This document shows positions 17,466 to 25,749 of a stretch of DNA of 64,000 nt, one piece after another. The position numbers were made by a program, and so were the translations under genes. The stretch is from NCBI RefSeq assembly GCF_002498315.1, contig NZ_DAGX01000005.1, positions 254,335 through 318,334 on the forward strand, written 5' to 3'. Position 1 is the first letter of the stretch. Each line of letters starts with the position of its first letter. The stretch comes from Methanofollis sp. UBA420. GTDB lineage: Archaea > Halobacteriota > Methanomicrobia > Methanomicrobiales > Methanofollaceae. The notes under the pieces are model-generated. The model made no database searches, had not been told where the DNA came from, and saw only the letters and a list, made by a program, of their open reading frames with translations.

Positions 17466-18454
17466 AAAAGGGGATCATATTCCTTGCCCTTGCCTGCTTC
17501 CTCCTCGCGGCAGGGTGCACGGGGACGGGGGACGAACAGACTGTGCTGAAGGTCGTGCCCGCAGGCAGTCTTGTCGGCCCCTTCGAAGACCTGGAGACGG
17601 AGTTCGAGGCGTCCCACCCTGGCGTGGACGTGCAGGTAGAGGCGCACGGGAGCATCCAGTGCATCAGGCAGGTGACAGACCTCCACCGCGACATTGACCT
17701 GGTGGTCGTCGCGGACGAGGCCCTCATCCCCGACCTGATGTACAGGCCAGTCGAGGGGGGTGAGGGGAACTACACCGACGCGTACACCACCTTTGCCACC
17801 AACAGGGTCGTGATCGCGTTCACGAACCAGAGCAGGTATGCGGACGAGATCTCTTCCGAAAACTGGCATGACGTGCTGTCGAGGCCCGACGTCGTCGTCG
17901 GGATCTCGAACCCGATGCTCGACGCCGCAGGTTATCGGGCACTGATGGTGACGATCCTGGCAGAGAGATATTACCGGGACGATGGCCTCTTCGACGCCGT
18001 CCTCGGCGATCACCTCAGACCAAACGTGACGGTGGAAGAAAAGGACGGCGTCACGTCCATCACCCTCCCCGAGGTGCTCAAGCAGGAGACCGGGAAGGTC
18101 AGGATACGCGACGGCAGCATCTTCCTCCTCTCTCTCGTCGAGACAGGCGGTGTGGACTATGCTTTCGAGTACCTGAGCGTCGCGAAGGAGCATGGTCTGC
18201 GGTACGTCACCCTGCCGCCAGAGATCGACCTCGGGTCTGCGGAGCACCAGGAGGGGTATCGGGACGTCGTCGTCAACCTCGGTTTCCAGCGTTTCGGCTC
18301 CATAGGGAGCGACCGCGTCGGGACCCCGATTGTCTATGCGGCGACTGTCCCGAACTCCGCCCCCCACCCCGACCTTGCCCGCGAGTTCATGGACTCCATG
18401 GTCGCCGAGTTCGGGAAGGGGTATGAGGCATGGCCGGCGCCCCTCCCTGCGTGA
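17462..18454 (+). CDS. wtpA: Tungstate/molybdate-binding lipoprotein, WtpA-like
   Basis: 330 residues. A lipobox LAAGC is followed by a periplasmic-binding-protein fold: LKVVPAGSLVGPFEDLETEFEASHP, then HGSIQCIRQVTDL, DLVVVADEALIPDLMY, FATNRVVIAF and SNPMLDAAGYRALM. These match the archaeal WtpA family, which captures tungstate or molybdate for an ABC importer. No WtpB permease or WtpC ATPase gene is in the window, so it relies on genes elsewhere or serves another role. It ends the six-gene string and overlaps the SUOX-like lipoprotein gene by four bases, which links the string to Mo/W. Confidence 0.85.
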   Translation: MKKGIIFLALACFLLAAGCTGTGDEQTVLKVVPAGSLVGPFEDLETEFEASHPGVDVQVEAHGSIQCIRQVTDLHRDIDLVVVADEALIPDLMYRPVEGGEGNYTDAYTTFATNRVVIAFTNQSRYADEISSENWHDVLSRPDVVVGISNPMLDAAGYRALMVTILAERYYRDDGLFDAVLGDHLRPNVTVEEKDGVTSITLPEVLKQETGKVRIRDGSIFLLSLVETGGVDYAFEYLSVAKEHGLRYVTLPPEIDLGSAEHQEGYRDVVVNLGFQRFGSIGSDRVGTPIVYAATVPNSAPHPDLAREFMDSMVAEFGKGYEAWPAPLPA

Positions 18455-18546
18455 GGGCCGGAAATCCATCACAAAATCTTTTTGTACGTCCTTCCCGGCA
18501 CCGTCTGGATTTTCAGGGAGTTTTCACGGCATCACGAAAAATAAGT

Positions 18547-19659
18547 TTATTCCCTGACCAGCGCCGCTATGTGGTCGCCGACGTCCGCGGTCTTCGCCGC
18601 GCCGCCGAGGTCGCGGGTCACGACACCGTCCCGGATCGTCCCCTCGATCGCCCGCACGATCCCTTCTGCCGCCTCCGGTTCGCCGAGGTGGTCGAGGAGG
18701 AGGGCCCCGGCCCATATGGTGGCGATGGGGTTTGCGACGCCGAGGCCCTTATATTTCGGGGCCGACCCGTGGATGGGTTCGAACATCGAGGTCCCTTTCG
18801 GGTTGATGTTCCCGCCGGGCGCGAGGCCGAGGCCGCCCTGGATCATCGCCCCGAGGTCGGTGATGATGTCGCCGAACATATTCGGGGTGACGACGACGTC
18901 GAACCACTCCGGGTTCTTGACAAACCACATCGTCATGGCGTCGACGAAGGTGAACTCGGTCGCCACGCCCGGGTGGCGCCCGGCGACCTCGGAGAAGACC
19001 TCCCGCCAGAGGCCGTAGACGTCGGAGAGGACATTCGCCTTGTCGACAGAGGTGACCCGCCTCTGCCGCCTCCCGGCCAGGTCGAAGGCGTACTCCATCA
19101 CCCGCCGGCACCCCTCGCGGGAGAGGACGCCGATCTGGTAGGCGATCTCCTCGGCGTCGCTCTCGACGTCGAGGCCGAACTTCACCGAGTAGAGGTCGCG
19201 GACGACTTCGAGTTCCTTTTTCTCCGTCTTCCTGAAGCGCGAGCCGATTCCGACATAGAAGTCTTCGGTGTTCTCCCGCACCACGACGAAGTCGATGTCC
19301 TCGGGCCCCTTGCCGGCGAGAGGGGTCTGGACCCCCTGCAACAGGCGGATCGGCCGCAGGTTCACGTACTCGTCGAAGAAGAAGCGCATCTTCAGGAGGA
19401 TGCCCTTCTCCAGGATGCCGGGCTTCACGCGGTCGTCGCCGATGGCGCCGAAATAGATCGCCGGGTACCCGGAGAGTTCCTTCAGTTCCTCCTCCGTGAT
19501 CAGCACCCCGGTCTCCAGGTACCTCTCTGCCCCGATATCGAAGTCCGTCCACCCGATATCGAAGCCGTACTTCTCCCCCGCGGCATCGAGGACCTTCTTC
19601 CCCTCGTCGAGGATCTCCGGCCCGATGCCATCGCCGCCTATCGCCGCGACCCTGTACAC
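18547..19659 (-). CDS. leuB: 3-isopropylmalate dehydrogenase (or homologous beta-decarboxylating dehydrogenase)
   Basis: 370 residues. It has the family signatures GGDGIGPE near the N-terminus, VRENTEDFY, and NMFGDIITDLGA...GG.GLAPGGN near residue 270, followed by EPIHGSAP. The enzyme oxidatively decarboxylates 3-isopropylmalate with NAD+ in leucine synthesis; archaeal relatives (AksF) act in coenzyme B synthesis, and sequence alone does not separate these. Its start overlaps the upstream leuD end by 22 bases, so leuC-leuD-leuB form one transcript. Confidence 0.9.
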   Translation of the reverse strand: MYRVAAIGGDGIGPEILDEGKKVLDAAGEKYGFDIGWTDFDIGAERYLETGVLITEEELKELSGYPAIYFGAIGDDRVKPGILEKGILLKMRFFFDEYVNLRPIRLLQGVQTPLAGKGPEDIDFVVVRENTEDFYVGIGSRFRKTEKKELEVVRDLYSVKFGLDVESDAEEIAYQIGVLSREGCRRVMEYAFDLAGRRQRRVTSVDKANVLSDVYGLWREVFSEVAGRHPGVATEFTFVDAMTMWFVKNPEWFDVVVTPNMFGDIITDLGAMIQGGLGLAPGGNINPKGTSMFEPIHGSAPKYKGLGVANPIATIWAGALLLDHLGEPEAAEGIVRAIEGTIRDGVVTRDLGGAAKTADVGDHIAALVRE

Positions 19660-20135
19660 AGTTCCACCTCTTTCATCTCCTTTGCGTATTCGACCAGTCC
19701 GCCCGCGTCCACGATTGCCTGCATGAAGGGTGGCACCGGTTCGACCGGGTACCTGACGCCGTCAGACTCGATGGACCCGTCCGCGAGGTCGACCGTTATC
19801 TCGTGCCCTTCGAGGAGCGCCCCCGTATCCGGGCAGACGAGGGGGAGGAGGCCCGTGTTCACCGCGTTCCGGTAGAAGATCCGGGCGAAGGATTCTGCCA
19901 CGACGACCTTCACCCCCGCACCCAGGAGGGCGAGGGGGGCGTGCTCCCGAGAGGACCCGCAGCCGAAGTTCCTGCCCGCGACGACGACGTCGCCGGGCCT
20001 GACCCCCTCCCTGAAGTCGTCCCTCGTCCCCTCGAAGACGTGCTCCGCAAGTTTCCCGGGGTCGTACTCGGTGAGGAACCTCCCCGGGATGATCGCGTCC
20101 GTGTCGATGTCGTCGCCGAATATCCAGATCCGCAT
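19638..20135 (-). CDS. leuD: 3-isopropylmalate dehydratase small subunit
   Basis: 165 residues. The start at 20135 is set by GGAGGTGTGACG directly upstream and by the family's N-terminus (MRIWIFGDDIDTDAIIPGRF). The swivel-domain motif GRNFGCGSSREHAPLAL is present. With LeuC it isomerises 2-isopropylmalate to 3-isopropylmalate, or homologous 2-oxoacid intermediates. It lies two bases downstream of leuC, with its ribosome site inside the leuC stop region. Confidence 0.92.
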   Translation of the reverse strand: MRIWIFGDDIDTDAIIPGRFLTEYDPGKLAEHVFEGTRDDFREGVRPGDVVVAGRNFGCGSSREHAPLALLGAGVKVVVAESFARIFYRNAVNTGLLPLVCPDTGALLEGHEITVDLADGSIESDGVRYPVEPVPPFMQAIVDAGGLVEYAKEMKEVELCTGSRR

Positions 20136-20137
20136 CG

Positions 20138-21391
20138 TCACACCTCCCTCGGGTCGGTGATCTCGCCGGTGACCGCACTCGCCGCCGCCGTCGCCGCAGA
20201 GCAGAGGTAGACCCCGGCCTCCGTGCTCCCCTGCCGCCCCCTGAAGTTCCTGTTCGAGGTGGAGAGGGAGACCTCGCCCGGCGCGAGGAGGCCGAAGGCC
20301 CCGCCCATGCACGGCCCGCAGCACGGCGCCTCAACGAGGGCGCCCGCTTCGACGAAACGCTCGATCAGTCCGGCCCTGAGTGTCTTCAGGTACTCCTCCT
20401 TCGAGGCCGGGATCAGGATCACCCGCACCTCGTCGGAGAATTTTCTGTCGCCGAGGACCTCGGCGGCCTCGGCAAAGTCCTCGTACCGGCCGTTCGTGCA
20501 GGAACCGATGAAGACCTGGTCGACGTGGGTGCCGGCGACCTCGTCGACGCCGACGACATGGTCCACATTGTGGGGGACCGCAACCTGCGGCACGAGGTCG
20601 GCGACCTCGTACTCCCGCCACTCCGCATAGGTGGCGTCCCCGTCGCTCGCCAGGTCGAAGCCGGCGGCGTCTGGCCGGCGGGCCTGCATGTATTCACGCG
20701 TGACTGCATCGGGCGGGACGATCCCGGCCTTCGCCCCCATCTCGATCGCCATATTGGCGCAGGTCATCCGCCCGGCCATCGGCATCGCCCTGAAGGTCTC
20801 GCCGGTGAACTCCAGGGCCTGGTAGGTGGCGCCGTCCGCGCCGATGTCCCCGGCAATCGAGAGGATGAGGTCCTTTGCCCCGACACAGGGGGCGAAGGCG
20901 CCGTTCACCTCGACACGGATCGAGTCCGGCACCCTGAAGTAGAGGGCGCCGAACTTGAGGACGAAGCCCATGTCAGTCGAGCCGATGCCGGTCGCGAACG
21001 CGCCTGCCGCGCCGTACATGCAGGTGTGCGAGTCAGAACCGACGACGATCTCGCCGGGGGCCGCGTGCCCCTTCTCCAGGACCACCTGGTGGCAGACGCC
21101 CTCCCTGAGGTCGTAGTTGTGGATGCCCTGCCCGAGCGCGAACTCCCGCATGAACTTCTGGTTCTCGGCCGCCTGGATGGAGTCGGCCGGCACCTGGTGG
21201 TCGAAGAGCATCACGATCCGCGCCGGGTCGAAGACTCTCTCTCCGCCCATCTCCCTGAACTTCTGAATGGCAAGGGGGCCGGTGATGTCATGGATCATCG
21301 CGCGGTCCACGGCCGCCATCACCACATCGCCTGCCTCTATCTCCTTCCCGCACCGGGAAGAGAAGATCTTTTCAACGAGAGTCGCTCCCAT
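20138..21391 (-). CDS. leuC: 3-isopropylmalate dehydratase large subunit
   Basis: 417 residues, the short archaeal LeuC/HacA type. The [4Fe-4S] cysteines sit in GSCTNGRYEDF (about residue 295) and CCGPCMGG (about 355). GSDSHTCMYGA and NRNFRGRQGS are also aconitase-family motifs. It dehydrates and rehydrates isopropylmalate (leucine) or homoaconitate homologues (coenzyme B). It is first in the leuCDB transcript. A TATA-like box and a TTGATC direct repeat lie just upstream. Confidence 0.92.
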   Translation of the reverse strand: MGATLVEKIFSSRCGKEIEAGDVVMAAVDRAMIHDITGPLAIQKFREMGGERVFDPARIVMLFDHQVPADSIQAAENQKFMREFALGQGIHNYDLREGVCHQVVLEKGHAAPGEIVVGSDSHTCMYGAAGAFATGIGSTDMGFVLKFGALYFRVPDSIRVEVNGAFAPCVGAKDLILSIAGDIGADGATYQALEFTGETFRAMPMAGRMTCANMAIEMGAKAGIVPPDAVTREYMQARRPDAAGFDLASDGDATYAEWREYEVADLVPQVAVPHNVDHVVGVDEVAGTHVDQVFIGSCTNGRYEDFAEAAEVLGDRKFSDEVRVILIPASKEEYLKTLRAGLIERFVEAGALVEAPCCGPCMGGAFGLLAPGEVSLSTSNRNFRGRQGSTEAGVYLCSAATAAASAVTGEITDPREV

Positions 21392-21395
21392 GCTG

Positions 21396-21432
21396 TGATC
21401 AACCGATCAATCGCGCCCTCCGCGTTTAAGAG
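21396..21432 (-). promoter_or_regulatory. Promoter region of leuCDB with TTGATC repeat
   Basis: On the minus strand a TATA-like CTTAAA lies about 35 bases ahead of the leuC ATG. Two TTGATC copies (TTGATCGGTTGATCA, 21396-21410) fall between it and the start, over or just past the expected transcription start. That position suits a repressor site; the role is inferred from position only. Confidence 0.4.
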
Positions 21433-21479
21433 GTTTGGGGCGGGCAAAGCTTGATGAAGAGAGAGGGAGAGTCTCCCCC

Positions 21480-21728
21480 ATGCTCAGGTGTCCGAAGTGC
21501 GGGAGCACCGACCTCTACCAGGTGCTCGGCGGCTATGCCGGGACGATGTACAGGTGCAAGAGGTGCGGCTACACCGGGTCTTTTGTCGTCGAGTCGGAGG
21601 AGGAACTCCCGCCGCCGCCCGATGAGGATGAGATAAACCGGACACAGATGCGGTACTCTTTCTATGACGGCGTAAAAATCGCCGCCATCTTCTTCCTCGC
21701 CCTTATCCTGCTGGAATATATCGTCTGA
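21480..21728 (+). CDS. Small zinc-ribbon membrane protein
   Basis: 82 residues from the ATG at 21480, with a GAGGGAGAG purine stretch upstream; a longer frame from 21435 lacks a ribosome site. The N-terminus is a rubredoxin-type zinc ribbon (CPKCGST...CKRCGYTGSF, four Cys). The C-terminus is one hydrophobic helix (IAAIFFLALILLEYIV). It probably sits in the membrane with the ribbon in the cytoplasm. No specific function can be assigned. Confidence 0.7.
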   Translation: MLRCPKCGSTDLYQVLGGYAGTMYRCKRCGYTGSFVVESEEELPPPPDEDEINRTQMRYSFYDGVKIAAIFFLALILLEYIV

Positions 21729-21769
21729 GAGGGGCAGGGAGGGGGCATGTCAGTGCCTGTTCCGGAGTC

Positions 21770-22861
21770 TCATTGCACATCCATCCTCATGAAATAGAGG
21801 TAGGCGGAGAGAAAGAGCACGCCCAGAAGGGCGAGGAGCAGGGCGATGTTCCCCCAGAGGCCTGCGAGGACATCCGTGAAGTGCGGCGGCGTGGCGTCCG
21901 GGTCGGTGACAGTTATTCCGAACGGGCCCTGCGGACTGTTCTGCATCTTTACGACGCGATAGGGATCGATGACCGCCTCCGTGATCTTTTTATAATTGGT
22001 CTGCGGGGAAGCCGCCTCGACGATGGCGGTGACGGCCGCTTTCTTCTCATAGTATACCTTTGCTTCGGCCTCGTACGTCTTCAGCGCCTCTTCTTCTCCC
22101 TGGGGGTCCTGTTCATCCGTACCGACCGGGATCATGGCCCCGCTTTCGGACATTATGATCTTCTGCACGTACGGAGGATCTGGTCGTTCACCCGCCCATG
22201 CATCGATGGTGATCTCACCTGCGAGAGGCAGGAGAGAGGAGAGGATGATGAAGACGACGAGGGTGGCGATGAGCGCGCTCCCGCTGTCCCGTGCAAGAGT
22301 GGAGAGGGTGAGGGCGAGGGAGAAATAGATGAGGAGGAAGAGGATCGAGGCCGCCCCGAAGGTGACGATGGCGGAGAACTCGTCGACGGTCGGAATGATG
22401 CCGGCGATGAGGAGCATTGCAAGGGAGACAAGGAGGGCCAGCCCAATTGCGAGGACGATCGCCGCACCCCCGCCGATCGCCTTGCCGTTGATCACCTCGT
22501 CACGGTAGATCGGGTGGGAGAGGAGGGTCTTGAGTGTCTTCGTCTCTTTCTCCTTTGAGACCAGATCGAAACCCACCGCGATCGCAAGGACCGCCCCGAT
22601 AATGACGATCTGGTCTGAGATGGAGGAATATATGGAGAGCACAGAAGGTCTGTCGGGCATCCACCCGGTTACTCCGCTGCTTTCAACAGCCGCTATCTTT
22701 TCCTGGTACGCTGCAAGGTCTCTGTCGTACTCTCCGATACCCTGGGAGATCCCGATGACCGAGATGATCAGGAAGAGCGCCAGGATGACAAAGAAGCGTT
22801 TGCTGGTGAGGTGGTCGGCAAACTCCTTCTGCGCTATGATCATGCATCTGGAAACATTCAT
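21770..22861 (-). CDS. ABC-2 type transporter permease (orphan)
   Basis: 363 residues. It begins with KEFADHLTSKRFF and a hydrophobic helix, then a large polar loop (about 45-85), a cluster of membrane helices (about 95-215) containing the SKEKETKTLKTLLSHPIYRDEVINGKA motif, a second extracytoplasmic domain, and a final helix. This is the ABC2_membrane_2/NatB-like plan. It is clearly paralogous to the protein at 29253-30275. No ATPase gene is nearby, so the energising partner must be elsewhere. Confidence 0.8.
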   Translation of the reverse strand: MNVSRCMIIAQKEFADHLTSKRFFVILALFLIISVIGISQGIGEYDRDLAAYQEKIAAVESSGVTGWMPDRPSVLSIYSSISDQIVIIGAVLAIAVGFDLVSKEKETKTLKTLLSHPIYRDEVINGKAIGGGAAIVLAIGLALLVSLAMLLIAGIIPTVDEFSAIVTFGAASILFLLIYFSLALTLSTLARDSGSALIATLVVFIILSSLLPLAGEITIDAWAGERPDPPYVQKIIMSESGAMIPVGTDEQDPQGEEEALKTYEAEAKVYYEKKAAVTAIVEAASPQTNYKKITEAVIDPYRVVKMQNSPQGPFGITVTDPDATPPHFTDVLAGLWGNIALLLALLGVLFLSAYLYFMRMDVQ

Positions 22862-23017
22862 ACGTCGCCCTCTGAGACTGGTATGCGTGAGTCGGTCCTG
22901 ACCGACATTATCCTTTCTTTTTGATGGAACGCCCTATCAGGATCAGGAGCAAACGTGTTCCGAAAAATGGGACAACGAGATCCGATGAAGTCCGCCAGGA
23001 CCCCTCCCTGACCGGAC

Positions 23018-23027
23018 GATATAATTA
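23018..23027 (+). promoter_or_regulatory. TATA box of the bacteriohemerythrin gene
   Basis: GATATAATTA lies about 23 bases before the ATG at 23050. With archaeal spacing, transcription would start near the ATG and give a nearly leaderless mRNA. Confidence 0.55.
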
Positions 23028-23049
23028 GTACAAAGGCGAACAATATTCT

Positions 23050-23457
23050 ATGGCATACATGAACTGGTCAGACGACCTCTCTGTCGGCGTCTCCGAGATC
23101 GACGAACAGCACAAGAAACTCGTCGCCCTGATCAACGCACTCCACGACGCCATGCGCTCCGGGCAGGGGAAGGACGCTCTCGAAAAGACTCTTGGAGAAC
23201 TTGCGGCGTACACGCAGTACCACTTCACCGCCGAAGAAGAGTACATGCAAAAATTCGGGTATCCCGCCTACGCCTCCCACAAGAAGGAACACGACGCCTT
23301 TGTCGCAAAAGTCGCGGATTTTCAGGAGGCATATGCCGGCGGACGTCTCGGTCTCTCCATTGAGGTGATGAAGTTCCTGCGTGACTGGGTCGCGGGCCAT
23401 ATCAGGGGGAGCGACACGCACTATACTACCTGCTTCCAGGAGCACGGACTGAACTGA
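23050..23457 (+). CDS. Bacteriohemerythrin (O2-binding di-iron protein)
   Basis: 135 residues, the usual size of single-domain hemerythrins. All seven iron ligands are visible: His21 (DEQHKKL), His58 and Glu62 (HFTAEEEYM), His77 and His81 (HKKEH), His117 and Asp122 (HIRGSD). The family binds O2 reversibly at a di-iron site. In a strict anaerobe it plausibly scavenges, senses or delivers oxygen. It is cytoplasmic with no signal peptide, and it is monocistronic with its own TATA box. Confidence 0.93.
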   Translation: MAYMNWSDDLSVGVSEIDEQHKKLVALINALHDAMRSGQGKDALEKTLGELAAYTQYHFTAEEEYMQKFGYPAYASHKKEHDAFVAKVADFQEAYAGGRLGLSIEVMKFLRDWVAGHIRGSDTHYTTCFQEHGLN

Positions 23458-23518
23458 GAGTCGGGGGCTTTCCCCGGCGATAAACCCATACCTCATCCCG
23501 GAAAAAAGTATACTATAG

Positions 23519-24343
23519 ATGCTCAGAGACCGGGTCTACAATATTCTTGAGAGCACTCCCGCAGGAGGCATCGCCGGGAGCGTCTTTGGTGTCTTCATCG
23601 CCGCCCTCATCCTCCTCAATGTCACCGCGGTGATCCTTGCCACCGACGAACCATTGTACCTCGCCTTCCGGTCGGCATTCGATCTCTTCGAGGTCTTTTC
23701 TGTGGCAGTCTTCTCCGTCGAATATCTCCTCCGCCTCTGGACGGCACCCTGCAACCCGACATTCCGGGGTATCGGCGGGCGAGCACGCTTTGCCGCCACG
23801 CCGATGGCGGTGATCGACCTTCTTGCGGTCCTCCCCTTCTACCTGCCGATGGTCCTGCCCCTCGACCTCCGCGTCCTGCGGATGCTCAGGATCCTGAGGA
23901 TCTTCAGGCTCCTGAAACTCTACCGCTACTCCGATGCCCTCAAGACCCTGGGCCGTGTGCTCAGCGCCGAGAGGGAGGCGCTCACAGTCGTGGGGTTCGT
24001 GCTCGTCGTCCTCCTTGTGATCACATCGACCCGGATGTACTTCGTCGAGCACGACGCCCAACCCGATGCCTTCTCCAGCATCCCGATGGCGATGTGGTGG
24101 GCGGTGGCGACCCTCACCACCGTCGGCTACGGCGACGTCTACCCGATCACCCCGCTCGGCAGATTCCTCGGGGGATGCATCGCCGTCCTCGGCATCGGCA
24201 TGTTCGCCCTCCCTGCTGGCATCCTTGCCTCGGCTTTCGGTGACGAGATCAGAAACAGGCACAGGAAAAAGCAGGTCTGCCCACACTGCGGGAAATACAT
24301 CGACGATCCTTCATCTAAAAAAGAGGACGCGAAAAATTGGTGA
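23519..24343 (+). CDS. Voltage-gated-type potassium channel (6 TM)
   Basis: 274 residues. Helices S1-S3 cover about residues 20-125. A charged S4 (RVLRMLRILRIFRLLKLYR) is followed by S5, a pore loop with the K+ selectivity filter TTVGYGDVYP (near residue 200), and S6 (IAVLGIGMFALPAGIL). This is the Kv/KvAP architecture. A short cytoplasmic tail carries CPHCGKYID, half of a zinc-ribbon, which might pair between subunits of the tetramer. No regulatory partner gene adjoins it. Confidence 0.92.
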   Translation: MLRDRVYNILESTPAGGIAGSVFGVFIAALILLNVTAVILATDEPLYLAFRSAFDLFEVFSVAVFSVEYLLRLWTAPCNPTFRGIGGRARFAATPMAVIDLLAVLPFYLPMVLPLDLRVLRMLRILRIFRLLKLYRYSDALKTLGRVLSAEREALTVVGFVLVVLLVITSTRMYFVEHDAQPDAFSSIPMAMWWAVATLTTVGYGDVYPITPLGRFLGGCIAVLGIGMFALPAGILASAFGDEIRNRHRKKQVCPHCGKYIDDPSSKKEDAKNW

Positions 24344-24431
24344 GATCTCTAAACTGAGGGAAACCAGGACGCTCGGCGCGGGCGCAGGTCCAGGATCTCT
24401 GTCCCGCACGGGTCTTCAGGCTCTGCAGATG

Positions 24432-25013
24432 TTAATCATCACACCCGGCACAGCGGCAGAGGTCGCGGCTGATCCGCAGCACGATAAGGTCCTCGTCCTC
24501 AACCCTCTCCTCTGCAGCGAGGAGCACAATATAACCGAAGCCTGAAAAGAGTTTCCGCACTTCATCGGGATCGGTCAGGGAGGAGACGAGGAGGAGGATG
24601 CGGCCGAAGGGCGCAAGCACCCGCCCGACGTCGGCGGCAAAGCGCTCGATCGTCTCCCTCCCGCTCGGGCCGCCGTCCAGCGCGTATTCAAGCCAGTCAT
24701 CGATCCTCTCCTCCGGTGCGGTCGGGAGGTACGGCGGGTTGAAGAGGACGAGGTCGAAGGGGCCGCGAACCCCTGCCATCAGGTCGGTCCGCACCGTCTC
24801 GACGCCCCGCTCCCGCGCCGCCCGGGCCGCATGGGGGTTGATGTCGGTGGCGACGACGCTCCCCGCCCGGCCGAGGAGGGCCGCCGTAACCGCCCCGCTC
24901 CCGCACCCCACTTCGAGGATGCGGTCCTCGGGCCGCACCTCCGCGAGGGCGGCGGCGCGGAGGAGGAAGGTGTCCTCCGCGGGTTCGTAGACCTGGTCGT
25001 GCTGGTACTCCAT
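24432..25013 (-). CDS. HemK2/Mtq2-like N5-glutamine methyltransferase
   Basis: 193 residues, matching the short archaeal/eukaryotic Mtq2 class rather than bacterial PrmC. The SAM-binding motif LEVGCGSGAVTAAL (about 34-47) and the catalytic NPPYLP motif (about 94) are present. By family it methylates the GGQ-motif glutamine of release factor aRF1, probably with a Trm112-type partner. The C-terminal CRCAGCDD is odd: three Cys close together. The minus-strand TATA-like TTTTAAAA at 25057-25064 could drive it. Confidence 0.85.
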   Translation of the reverse strand: MEYQHDQVYEPAEDTFLLRAAALAEVRPEDRILEVGCGSGAVTAALLGRAGSVVATDINPHAARAARERGVETVRTDLMAGVRGPFDLVLFNPPYLPTAPEERIDDWLEYALDGGPSGRETIERFAADVGRVLAPFGRILLLVSSLTDPDEVRKLFSGFGYIVLLAAEERVEDEDLIVLRISRDLCRCAGCDD

Positions 25014-25290
25014 TCCTGCCTCTCGGGTTGGGTCTCCTCCGACTTATCCCTGTGGATTTTAAAAGACCCTCTCCCCTCTTGCTGCCAGGTTATATCCCTC
25101 TCATTTCGGATATTTTTATCATATTGATAGCGCGCCGGGGCTCTGCGACGCTTTTTATCTCATCCTTGAATTATTTTCAGTATTTCATCTTTTTCATCTT
25201 CCAATGGTGTGATGAACCATCTTAAACCATCCGAATGTTAAATGATTGCATCAATACCTTTAATAGTCGTATCGGTCACCCCTCCTTTGT
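25014..25290. other. AT-rich divergent intergenic region
   Basis: 277 bases without a gene, markedly AT-richer than the surroundings. It holds the minus-strand TATA-like TTTTAAAA (25057-25064), an inverted repeat ATGGT-N7-ACCAT (25204-25220), and a plus-strand TATA-like CCTTTAATAG (25257-25266) about 25 bases before the ATG at 25291, suggesting a nearly leaderless transcript there. Confidence 0.5.
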
Positions 25291-25749
25291 ATGAGATCAA
25301 AGATGCTGATTGTAACGGCACTGCTCTGCGCCTTGCTACTGGTGCCGGCAGGTGCTGCGGCAAACCTTGCTGAGGATAGGAACTATCTCGTGACCACGGG
25401 ATACGACGAATTTATCGATGCGCTCGATTCTGTCTCCATACAGTCCCAGACATATAACATCAGCCAGAATGGAATCGAATGGTTTTACGCCGATGTACCG
25501 CTGGGAACAAAGAAGATAGCGCTAAAACTGGACTGGGGAGACACGTCTGATGTTCTTGCTCTGACCGTCTACGATCCTCTTTCCCCTATCGGGACATATT
25601 ATGACAGCGACGACGGCATAACAGATGGGTGCACCTGTATTTCCTTCTCCAACTCCTTTGGAATAGCGCCTGGTAGATGGTACTATAGAGTCTTTGGAGA
25701 GGATGTCGAAGGAACCGAGGACTTCACCATGCAGCACAAACTCTCATGA
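25291..25749 (+). CDS. Small secreted beta-sandwich protein
   Basis: 152 residues. A signal peptide ends at GAAANLA. The mature part is a compact domain (VSIQSQTYNISQNGIEWFYADV, LKLDWGDTSDVLALTVYDP, GRWYYRVFGEDVEGTEDFTMQ) that reads like a PPC-type beta-sandwich. Its stop overlaps the next start by ATGA, so it is coupled to the membrane-anchored regulator that follows and may be the extracellular partner or reporter of that sensor (inference). No enzymatic motif is seen. Confidence 0.65.
   Translation: MRSKMLIVTALLCALLLVPAGAAANLAEDRNYLVTTGYDEFIDALDSVSIQSQTYNISQNGIEWFYADVPLGTKKIALKLDWGDTSDVLALTVYDPLSPIGTYYDSDDGITDGCTCISFSNSFGIAPGRWYYRVFGEDVEGTEDFTMQHKLS

Noticed and set aside
18430..19875. 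A 481-codon plus-strand frame across leuB/leuD
   Set aside because: The opposite strand encodes LeuB and LeuD with full motifs; the frame gives low-complexity charged sequence and has no ribosome site.
24344..24431. Possible tRNA in a short GC-rich gap
   Set aside because: No T-loop (GGTTC.A.TCC) or acceptor pairing could be found there or in the other gaps.
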